The notes beneath the pieces are model-generated. The model made no database searches. It had not been told where the DNA came from and saw only the letters and a program-made list of their open reading frames with translations. From Nansenia antarctica (taxonomy: Eukaryota; Chordata; Actinopteri; Argentiniformes; Microstomatidae), in the NCBI GenBank assembly GCA_963989245.1, contig OZ022354.1, forward strand, positions 1,144,501-1,208,500: a stretch of 64,000 nt of DNA, written 5' to 3'. A program made the translations under genes and the position numbers. Positions 12,301-19,359 of this stretch are shown in pieces (position 1 is the stretch's first letter; every line of letters begins with the position of its first letter).

Positions 12301-15300
12301 CCTTTTATACAAGAAATGCAGCTCAAAGTGCTTTACAACAGGAATAAGAACATAAAGTGAATATAAAAACATATATAAAAACATATACAAGCATAGAATG
12401 AATATAAAAGCAGGGGAAAACAGTAAAAAGAAAAGGTAAAGATAAAATACAATAAAGATACATTTAAAAAAGGGAAACAATGTACAACCTCTGCTGGTTA
12501 ATCTAACTTTCCATATCCCTTTCATCTCCCTACCTTACACAGTCTTTCTGTACTTCTCACTGGCTTTCCACCAGCACCACAAACATCAGTTCTTGGAAAA
12601 GGTCCGTCTCAGTCTCTGTGTACGTTCTCAGTCTCTGCTTGACCTTGCACCAAAAATCCAACTACGGTACTCAGTATCAACATTACAGTTTAATTATTTT
12701 GCACAATGCACAATTACCTCTTTCTCAACTAGTCTTTCTATCTATCAGTCTGTGTATGTGAATATAAAAGGAGGGGAAAACAGTAAAAAGAAAAGGTAAA
12801 GACAATTCAATAAAAATACATTTTAAAAAGGGCTAATTGATGAAACATTGAACAGTGCAGTAGCTGGCAAATGAGCAGTAGGTAGGTGCAGATGAGCTAG
12901 TATATTAAGATACATTTAAGAAATATTTTTATTTTTACAGTTTCAAAATAATGAAACAAGGAAAAAGGCCTTTTCCCAAAAGTTTGGGAACCTTGTCAGC
13001 TAGTACTCTTTCAATTCTTGTTTTGGGAATTTTTCGCCATTCTTCCTGGCAGAACACCTCTAGCTCAGAAATATTCCTCGGCCTTCTTGCATGCATGGCA
13101 TGTTTGAGATCTCTCCACAGATGTTTAATAATATTCAAATCTGGTGACTGATGGCCCTTCCAAAACCAAAACCACCTGTCTTTCCTGAAGGTACTTCATG
13201 ATTGATTTTTGAGGTATGCTTCGGGTCATTGTCTTGCTAGAATACCCAACCTCTCTTCAACTTAAATTTCTGGACTGACCTTCGAACATTAGCCTCTAGA
13301 ATGTCTTGATATTTGGTGGAATCCATTCTTCCTTCCACCCGCACAATATTGCCTGTGCCCCCAGCTGCTACACAACCCCAAAGCATAATGGATCCACCTC
13401 CATGCTTAACAGTTACCTATTCTTCTCTACAAATGCTTCACCCTTTTTTCTCCAAACATACCTTCTTTGGTTGTGGCCAAAAAAGTTCCATTTTGGTTTT
13501 GTCAGTCCAAAGCACATTGTTCCAACAGGCTTCAGGTTTCTCAAGGTTTTCTTTTGCAAACTTCAGACGCTTCATGTTGAGGTCGTAGGAAAGGCTTCTT
13601 TCTATCCATGTAGGTGTTTGTTGTTTAAGGTACAGAGGAGAGGAGGGGGGGGCTGACCAGGCACGCTGCTGTGTTGTTGTTTAAGGTACGCTGCTGTATT
13701 GTTGTTTAAGGTACGCTGCTGTACTGTTGTTTAAGGTACGCTGCTGTGTTGTTGTTTAAGGTACGCTGCTGTGTTGTTGTTTAAGGTACGCTGCTGTATT
13801 GTTGTTTAAGGTACGCTGCTGTGTTGTTGTTTAAGGTACGCTGCTGGTTTGTTGTTTAAGGTACGCTGCTGTATTGTTTAAGGTACGCTGCTGTATTGTT
13901 GTTTAAGGTACGCTGCTGTGTTGTTGTTTAAGGTACGCTGCTGTATTGTTGTTTAAGGTACGCTGCTGTGTTGTTGTTTAAGGTACGCTGCTGTATTGTT
14001 GTTTAAGGTACGCTGCTGTGTTGTTGTTTAAGGTGCGCTGCTGTGTTGTTGTTTAAGGTACGCTGCTGTGTTGTTGTTTAAGGTACGCTGCTGTGTTGTT
14101 GTTTAAGGTACGCTGCTGTGTTGTTGTTTAAGGTACGCTGCTGTGTTGTTGTTTAAGGCACGCTGCTGTGTTGTTGTTTAAGGTACGCTGCTGTATTGTT
14201 GTTTAAGGTACGCTGCTGTATTGTTGTTTAAGGTACGCTGCTGTATTGTTGTTTAAGGTACGCTGCTGTATTGTTGTTTAAGGTACGCGGCTGTGTTGTT
14301 GTCCTGTGAACAACTAGATTCTCTCTTTTGCAGTGATGTGTGGGTTCGTCTGAGCATTTCTCACCAGATCTCGGGCCAAATTCTTCTTGGTTTTCCAGAT
14401 CTTGCCTTGACTTCAATTGTTCAATTTATTTTCCATTTTCTGATGATGTTTCTGACAGTGGAAATGGGTAGTTTGAAACATTGCAAGAGTTTTTTGGATC
14501 CTTCTCCTTGATGGTGGAAGTGAACTATCTTGATTCTGACATCCTTGGACAACTGTTTAGAGGAACCCATGGTTTTTAATACCAGACACAACAGCCACCG
14601 CAGTCGGATACTTTAGAAGGCATGGAGTTACTTCAGAATATATAGTTCAACCCTGGAATTATATTCACCTGACTCATTGAAGCCCTAACGAGTAAATCAC
14701 CTAACCTGATCTTCTCAGAAGGTAACAAAGAAGAATCCAAAAGGGTTCTCAAACTTTTGCACAGGGCCCTTTTCCTTTTCTATCATTTAAAAACTCAGAA
14801 ATGTGCAGAAAGGTTTCATGTTTAACTATGTAGCATTTAGTGTTCAGGTTTGCTTTCAATCACTTGGAGATTAATTGTAACAGACATTTAAACCAGGGGT
14901 GCCCCACTGCACCCCACTGTATGAATCTGTCCCATTACTTTTGGTGCACTGAAATAGGGGACTATGTATAAAAAGTGTTGTCATTTATCAAAACCACAAA
15001 TACCATAAAATAAAAGCTGTTTGATATTCTGTTAAAAGCCCCAAGTTTGGAATGAGGCCAGGTTTTGTCCAGTGTCCATTATTTGCTGCTAGAGATCTTA
15101 TCAGCATCAGACATAATATGTATACTGATCCATTTCTATTTCCCTTTCCCCCCTCACGGGCACACAGGCGAGCGAGGGGTGACCCTCTCAGGAGGTCAGA
15201 AGCAGCGGATCGCTATTGCCCGCGCCCTGATCAAGAACCCCAGCGTCCTGGTGCTGGACGAGGCCACCAGCGCCCTGGATGCAGAGTCTGAGGGGGTGGT

Positions 15301-15717
15301 GCAGGAGGCTCTGGACCGGGCCACGACAGGCCGCACCGTGCTCATCATCGCCCACCGCCTCAGCACCATCCAGAGAGCCGACCTCATCTGCGTCATGAGC
15401 AACGGCCGCATAGTCGAGGTGAGGTGCTCCACAGGGGTGTCCTCTGGTTCTGGACCATTTGTGGGAAAGATGTATTAAATTTGTTTTGATATATATAATG
15501 TTTTTATGTTTTCTAGTTATTGAGGCTCATAAAGTGAGTTCTAAGAGCATGACTCTTGACCCAATTGGATGATGGATTGCATTTTCAACTTGTTACTTCA
15601 ACTAGGGCTAACTGCTATCTTGTCCCTTTTAAGGCTGGAACACACTCGGAGCTGCTGAGCAAAGGAGGGCTTTATGCTGATCTGATTCGCAGGCAACGAG
15701 CAGAGGGACAGAAATGA
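1..15717 (+). CDS. abcb8: ABCB8, mitochondrial ABC half-transporter (5' partial, 15 exons)
   Basis: Exons: 1-325, 654-809, 970-1064, 1309-1414, 7445-7606, 7910-7995, 8086-8183, 8469-8574, 9694-9727, 9877-10013, 10146-10240, 10474-10607, 11138-11285, 15168-15418, 15634-15717. All introns are GT-AG and all phases agree, giving 671 codons plus stop; roughly the first 60 codons expected for the family lie outside. The product is an inner-mitochondrial-membrane half-transporter that dimerises; the family is linked to mitochondrial iron, Fe-S and heme handling. Visible order: leader and first hydrophobic segment (exon 1), ABC transmembrane domain (exons 2-10), nucleotide-binding domain (exons 11-15) with Walker A GESGGGKST split across exons 11/12, Q-loop INQEPVLFG across 12/13, signature LSGGQKQR, Walker B VLVLDEATSALD and H-loop IAHRLST in exon 14. 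CDK5 follows directly, as expected from the vertebrate ABCB8-CDK5 linkage. I see no lesion in the coding sequence. Confidence 0.93.
420..495 (+). repeat. SINE 3'-tail fragment
   Basis: Contains taagtcgctttggataaaag and cgtctgctaaatg, the tail seen at 61,879-61,914 in the full SINE of this window, followed by an A-rich end. It lies in abcb8 intron 1; no tRNA-like head is visible. Confidence 0.65.
654..809 (+). CDS. abcb8: abcb8 exon 2
   Basis: 52 codons between acceptor ctgtttag and donor gtaagt, phase 0 at both ends. Includes NIQIPLMLGELVNIVARY and ends in KLLGLYGLQ; transmembrane-domain sequence typical of ABCB8. Confidence 0.9.
970..1064 (+). CDS. abcb8: abcb8 exon 3
   Basis: Acceptor ttccacag, donor gtacac, ends in phase 2. 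Codes GLLTSGYIILLSRVGERVA and then DMRKTLFSSLLR, the conserved intracellular loop motif of ABCB half-transporters. Confidence 0.92.
1309..1414 (+). CDS. abcb8: abcb8 exon 4
   Basis: Acceptor tgtttcag, donor gtatgg, ends in phase 0. Codes QDVAFFDANKTGHLVNRL and then EFKSSFKLVISQ, the second cytosolic/matrix loop signature FFDxNKTG. Confidence 0.93.
2737..4716 (+). mobile_element. L2/CR1-like LINE, 5'-truncated copy 1
   Basis: An open frame at 2802-4361 (519 aa) covers the reverse transcriptase: KASGPDGVLGRVLRDC, YRPVALTPIIMKC, FVDFSSAFNTI, GSPQGCVLSP, catalytic FADDT and the C-terminal CxxxCxxxxC-like tail region. The endonuclease and 5' part are missing. The 3' UTR ends aataaagtcc(attc)n, the short-repeat tail expected of L2-type elements rather than poly(A). 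Naming it L2 rather than another CR1-group clade rests on family resemblance. Confidence 0.88.
4820..4957 (+). repeat. 24-bp minisatellite
   Basis: About six head-to-tail copies of agacaacaaggagaggagag plus acac. Frames crossing it are repeat-encoded and not genes. Confidence 0.9.
6128..7349. mobile_element. Second Tc1-like element, abutting the first
   Basis: Left end cagctctggaaaaaattaag with gagacca; right end is its inverted copy (ggtctcttattattttttt then ctagagctg). Inner arms (catctctacatgtatggcag, gtactgattaggt) are also inverted across the element. It shares a TATA junction with the preceding Tc1-like element at 6124-6127. A partial further Tc1-type end (cagttgggtgcaaaaatgtg) lies at about 6,313. 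Confidence 0.7.
6510..7006 (+). repeat. 34-bp minisatellite
   Basis: About 14 tandem copies of a unit starting gacgctctctgtgtccctct and ending gtcagtaaagacct, with single-base variants (gtg/gta). It sits in the loop of the second Tc1-like element. Confidence 0.95.
7445..7606 (+). CDS. abcb8: abcb8 exon 5
   Basis: 54 codons, acceptor tatctacag, donor gtgcag, phase 0. Codes GLRSVTQTVGCFVSLYF, hydrophobic MMVVVLPCLVGAGALIGSF and RKLSRLAQEQ. It lies about 6 kb after exon 4. Confidence 0.92.
7627..7831. mobile_element. Short palindromic MITE
   Basis: About 205 bp with imperfect inverted ends CACCTGGGTCCAGTTGTTCA and (inverted) CACCTGGGCCCAGTTGTTCA, extending inward through gtttaatctggatca. Lies in abcb8 intron 5, starting about 20 nt after the donor. 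Superfamily not identified. Confidence 0.7.
7910..7995 (+). CDS. abcb8: abcb8 exon 6
   Basis: Acceptor gtgttag, donor gtaagt, ends in phase 2. Codes GVADEALGNVRTVKAFAMEE, a hallmark stretch of the family (ADEALGNVRTV). Confidence 0.94.
8086..8183 (+). CDS. abcb8: abcb8 exon 7
   Basis: Acceptor gtttcag, donor gtgagt, ends in phase 1. Codes YALEVDKSCELNESLGSGIA and then FQGLSNVVLN, the start of the last transmembrane pair. Confidence 0.92.
8469..8574 (+). CDS. abcb8: abcb8 exon 8
   Basis: Acceptor tcgtacag, donor gtaaga, ends in phase 2. Codes IVLGTIFAGGSLMAGDEM and then GDLMSFLVASQTVQ, the conserved end of the membrane domain. Confidence 0.92.
8607..9600. mobile_element. hAT-like element with BED-finger remnant
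   Basis: Ends TTAGGGGTGGGAAT and (inverted) TTAGGGATGGGGAT, both leading into ATCGAT-rich subterminal repeats. At 8,788-8,880 on the + strand it reads MAESWKKRSKAWLNFTKMLG then CNICK, matching the start of a BED zinc finger such as hAT transposases carry. The frame is lost after that. A different sequence (from about 8,886, atttatacttctgcgt) may be a nested insertion. An 8-bp target duplication is not clear. Confidence 0.6.
9694..9727 (+). CDS. abcb8: abcb8 exon 9 (34 nt)
   Basis: Very short exon between acceptor ctctccccag and donor gtgagt, coding RSLASISILFGQ. Phases 2 to 0 match both neighbours, so a small exon is needed here to join exons 8 and 10. Confidence 0.88.
9877..10013 (+). CDS. 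abcb8: abcb8 exon 10
   Basis: Acceptor ttttttacag, donor gtaaga, ends in phase 2. Codes MVRGMSSGARVFEYLALEP and ends GRVDFMNISF, the linker into the nucleotide-binding domain. Confidence 0.93.
10146..10240 (+). CDS. abcb8: abcb8 exon 11
   Basis: Acceptor ctttttgcag after a long T-rich tract, donor gtaacg, ends in phase 1. Codes YPTRPGHQILKHFTLTLPS and the first half of Walker A (VGESGGG). Confidence 0.93.
10474..10607 (+). CDS. abcb8: abcb8 exon 12
   Basis: Acceptor ctctctcag, donor gtaatt, ends in phase 0. Completes Walker A with GKST and continues LLERFYDPSAGVVMLDG and SWLRGQVIGFINQ, where Q is the Q-loop residue. Confidence 0.94.
10840..10935 (+). repeat. Retroelement 3'-tail-like fragment
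   Basis: Contains tgaagcactttgtgactgct and gtgctatacaaataaataaa followed by a taaag repeat, resembling the common 3' tails of fish non-LTR elements. Lies in abcb8 intron 12; the rest of that intron shows nothing clear. Confidence 0.4.
11138..11285 (+). CDS. abcb8: abcb8 exon 13
   Basis: Acceptor cctgcag, donor gtacgt, ends in phase 1. Codes EPVLFGSSVMENIRFGKPEA through ANAHGFITGFPDGYSTVVG, the helical subdomain preceding the ABC signature. Confidence 0.94.
11515..11605 (+). repeat. (agtagt/agggt) microsatellite
   Basis: Runs of gtagagtagtag with some gggtagtag variants. Confidence 0.85.
11879..11980 (+). repeat. 25-bp tandem repeat, four copies
   Basis: Four copies of gtaggccaaggatgacttct plus acagg. 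It falls within the transposase-derived stretch of the Tc1-like element. Confidence 0.9.
12266..12480 (+). repeat. Dispersed repeat fragment
   Basis: After an agta microsatellite comes tttatttatatagcacctttt and ctcaaagtgctttacaac, a sequence type common as fish repeat ends. A second related piece (aataaaaggaggggaaaac) lies at about 12,760-12,830. Family not identified. Confidence 0.4.
12939..14800 (-). mobile_element. Tc1-like transposon, antisense, expanded by a minisatellite
   Basis: Inverted ends: aaggccttttcccaaaagtt then tgggaacc on the left and, inverted, agggccctgtgcaaaagttt then gagaaccc on the right. The - strand carries broken Tc1-type transposase: WRDLKHAMHARRPRNISELE near 13,030-13,110, then frame-shifted pieces to about 14,570 where the N-terminal start lies. 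The coding region is split by the 25-bp array at 13,666-14,288. Confidence 0.75.
13660..14290 (+). repeat. 25-bp minisatellite inside a transposase gene
   Basis: About 25 copies of ttgttgtttaaggtacgctg plus ctgtg. The flanking single-copy DNA on both sides is Tc1-like transposase, so the array grew within the transposon. Confidence 0.93.
15168..15418 (+). CDS. abcb8: abcb8 exon 14
   Basis: Acceptor gcacacag, donor gtgagg, ends in phase 0. Largest NBD exon: ERGVTLSGGQKQRIAIARA, Walker B with catalytic glutamate LVLDEATSALDAES, and switch histidine IIAHRLSTIQ. It lies 3.9 kb after exon 13. Confidence 0.95.
15634..15717 (+). CDS. abcb8: abcb8 terminal exon
   Basis: Acceptor ccttttaag, 27 codons then TGA at 15715-15717. 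Codes AGTHSELLSKGGLYADLIRR, the usual C-terminal helix of ABCB half-transporters. Confidence 0.93.
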   Translation, partial: AGTHSELLSKGGLYADLIRRQRAEGQK

Positions 15718-16151
15718 ACAACCAGTATACACAGCAGCACACACCTGTAAATCATGAACTGGCATTCTTTCTGCAATGCAAAGGGTAGCTGTTGTTTAAC
15801 AAAATGGCGTAAAGTCTGTTTTTAAGTAATTTTTGTTTGATAAATAATTTATGATTCTATGCTCGCTCGATTACATGTCACATACGTATGAGTGGACCAA
15901 TTGAACAATTGGATCTAATGAATTGAGGCCTGAGGCTGCCTACAATTGAACTGTTTATCATGTATTGTTGATAGAAACAGAATACATTTATATACTGTAC
16001 TGTATTTTAGTTGTATCTGGTTTAATCTGGTTTAATCTGGGTTATCCAGGACCCCAATTGAAATAAGCCAGTGGCTTTCTTGGGTTTTTATCCTGTTAGA
16101 TGACCTTGTATGTAATATGTACTTTCATGTACCTACTTCTGCAAATCTTCT

Positions 16152-16157
16152 AATAAA
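16152..16157 (+). other. abcb8: abcb8 poly(A) signal
   Basis: Canonical AATAAA 435 nt after the ABCB8 stop. The 15,718-16,150 stretch shows no other feature and is the likely 3' UTR. Confidence 0.6.
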
Positions 16158-16534
16158 GTATTCAATCAATCAATCAATATTTGGCCCTGACTTGTATAGA
16201 GTACCTTTTGACAGTAATTGTTATCATTGAATTAGTATGAATATGTTTTTCTCTGAGTGTTTGTCTGTGTGCGTATGTATAAATGTTACTAAATGTTCGT
16301 AAATAAATATCAAAGGAGATTACATTGTGAAGATACACCAGATACAATAAATCCATTCAGGATTGTACACAAACTCTTTGTAATTCAGTTGGACCTTTGA
16401 TGACTTTATGGATACATGTTCACAGGGATTCTTGAGGAGGACACATTGTAACTATTGACAGTGTTGGGATATCAAGCAGATAGTTGCTCAAAGAAGATGT
16501 AGTTGGATGATCGCTAACATTCTTTTCTGAGAGC

Positions 16535-16582
16535 AGTGGGCGGGGCCTGCATGTTGCAGTGGGCGGGGCCTGCATGTTGCAC
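16535..16582 (+). promoter_or_regulatory. cdk5: Duplicated GC boxes, probable CDK5 promoter
   Basis: A 23-bp unit with GGGCGGGGCC occurs twice in direct tandem (GC boxes at 16538 and 16561), about 200-230 nt before the CDK5 ATG and after the ABCB8 poly(A) signal. GC boxes are bound by Sp1-type factors. A second repeat follows at about 16,620-16,690 (unit with gctagcaggtatagataggt). The transcription start is not visible. Confidence 0.5.
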
Positions 16583-16770
16583 TTCACCATTTGGCCTGTT
16601 TCCATTCTGGTCGTTCCAGCAGCTAGCAGGTATAGATAGGTAGCTAGCAGCTAGCAGGTATAGATAGGTAGCTAGCAGCTAGCAGGTATCACAACACTGT
16701 CCCCAGGCCTCGGGGCTTCATCTCTCTCTACCGTTAGCTAGCTTACAGGCTAGCCTCGCACTGACCGAAC

Positions 16771-16807
16771 ATGCAGAAGTATGAGAAGCTTGAGAAGATA
16801 GGAGAAG
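16771..16807 (+). CDS. cdk5: cdk5 exon 1 (coding part)
   Basis: ATG at 16771 codes [12 protein letters not shown], then donor gtgagt, phase 1. The start is fixed by the family N-terminus [16 protein letters not shown]. Confidence 0.97.
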
Positions 16808-19316
16808 GTGAGTGAGCCTGTCGAACCAGACACTCTATGTCTGTTAGCACACAGCTAGCTGCGGCTCCTAGCTAACTCCTGGGTTGAGTTGGTTAGCTGC
16901 ATGTAGCTAGCTGCGTTTATTCTGGAGCTATGGTGTCTTTTTCACACTACAAGTCAATGACTTTATCGCTGTTTGGTCCTCGTGTTTCATTACAGAAGCT
17001 TCTCTTTACTAAACTGGCGAGCAGCGACCTGACGTCCCGCTAGCGCGTAGCTACAGCCAGGCTACCTGCGTAGCTACAGCCAGGCTACCTGCTTAGCTAC
17101 AGCCAGGCTACCTGCTTAGCCACAGCCAGGCTACCTGCTTAGCTACAGCCAGGCTACCTGCTTAGCTACAGCCAGGCTACCTGCTTAGCTACAGCCAGGC
17201 TAGCTGCTTAGCTACAGCCAGGCTACCTGCTTAGCTACAGCCAGGCTACCTGCTTAGCTACAGCCAGGCTACCTGCTTAGCTACAGCCAGGCTACCTGCT
17301 TAGCTACAGCCAGGCTACCTGCTTAGCCACAGCCAGGCTACCTGCTTAGCCACAGCCAGGCTACCTGCTTAGCCACAGCCAGGCTACCTGCTTAGCTAGC
17401 AACATTTAACATTTACCTAACCTGTCACCTAACTAATACTACCTAACCTGTCACTGTCACCTAACTAATACTACCTAACCTGTCACTGTCACCTAACTAA
17501 TACTACCTAACCTGTCATCTAACTAATACTACCTGACCTGTCACTGTCACCTAACTAATACTACCTAACCTGTCACTGTCACCTAACTAATACTACCTAA
17601 CCTGTCACTGTCACCTAACTAATACTACCTAACCTGTCACTCACCTAACTAATACTACCTGACCTGTCACTGTCACCTAACTAATACTAGCTAACCTGTC
17701 ACTGTCACCTAACTAATACTACCTAACCTGTCACTGTCACCTAACTAATACTACCTAACCTGTCACTGTCACCTAACTAATACTACCTAACCTGTCACTG
17801 TCACCTAACTAATACTACCTAACCTGTCACTCACCTAACTAATACTACCTGACCTGTCACTGTCACCTAACGAATACTACCTAACCTGTCACTCACCTAA
17901 CTAATACTACCTAACCTGTCACTGTCATCTAACGAATACTACCTAACCTGTCACTCACCTAACTAATACTACCTAACCTGTCACTGTCACCTAACTAATA
18001 CTACCTAACCTGTCACTCACCTAACTAATACTACCTGACCTGTCACTGTCACCTAACTAATACTACCTAACCTGTCACTGTCACCTAACTAATACTACCT
18101 AACCTGTCACTGTCACCTAACTAATACTACCTGACCTGTCACTGTCACCTAACTAATACTACCTAACCTGTCACTGTCACCTAACTAATACTACCTAACC
18201 TGTCACTGTCACCTAACTAATACTACCTAACCTGTCACTCACCTAACTAATACTACCTAACCTGTCACTGTCACCTAACTAATACTACCTAACCTGTCAC
18301 TGTCACCTAACTAATACTACCTAACCTGTCACTGTCATCTAACTAATACTACCTAACCTGTCACTGTCACCTAACTAATACTACCTAACCTGTCACTGTC
18401 ATCTAACTAATACTACCTAACCTGTCACTCACCTAACTAATACTACCTAACCTGTCACTGTCACCTAACTAATACTAGCTAACCTGTCACTGTCACCTAA
18501 CTAATACTACCTAACCTGTCACTGTCACCTAACTAATACTACCTAACCTGTCACTGTCACCTAACTAATACTAGCTAACCTGTCACTGTCACCTAACCAG
18601 TACTACCTAACCTGTCACTGTCACCTAACTAATACTAGCTAACCTGTCACTGCCACCTAACTAATACTAGCTAACCTGTCACTGTCACCTAACTAATACT
18701 ACCTAACCTGTCACTGTCATCTAACTAATACTACCTAACCTGTCACTGTCACCTAACTAATACTACCTAACCTGTCACTGTCACCTAACCAGTACTACCT
18801 AAGCTGACCATACTGTGTTTTTTTTTTCTGCAGGTACATATGGAACTGTTTTTAAAGCTAAAAACAGAGAAACTCATGAAATTGTAGCTTTGAAAAGAGT
18901 GAGATTGGATGATGACGACGAGGTATGACCTGTTCAGACATACTAATTGAATTACCTTTTACTAATAGCATTATCAGGCATTAGCAGCATTAGGACAGAA
19001 ATCCAGCATTACGTCTCCTCTTGTCATATCTGATTCTTGCATGCTTGTTTAGGGTGTTCCTAGCTCTGCCCTGCGAGAGATTTGCCTTCTGAAAGAACTG
19101 AAGCATAAGAACATTGTCAGGTAGGTCTGCTATGACATCCCTCTCTCCCTCTCCCTCCCTCCCTCTCTCTCTCTCTCTCTCCCCATAAGAACATTGTCAG
19201 GTAGGTCTGCTATGACATTCCTCTCTCCCTCTCCCTCCCTCCCTCTCTCTCTCTCTCTCTCTCTCCCCATAAGAACATTGTCAGGTAGGTCTGCTATGAC
19301 ATCCCTCTCTCCCTCT

Positions 19317-19359
<43 letters not shown>

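Larger units (their letters stand above)
11355..15030 (+). mobile_element. Degenerate Tc1/mariner-like element with nested insertions
   Basis: Outer sequences at about 11,365-11,515 (taagtaatgggacag, gggcaccaaaagtaatgg) recur inverted at about 14,915-14,960 (tctgtcccattacttttggt). Between them, frame-broken + strand sequence near 12,190-12,260 reads like a DDE transposase segment (KQMPPNLL and TMTPNIL in one frame). It occupies most of abcb8 intron 13. Limits are approximate. Confidence 0.5.
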
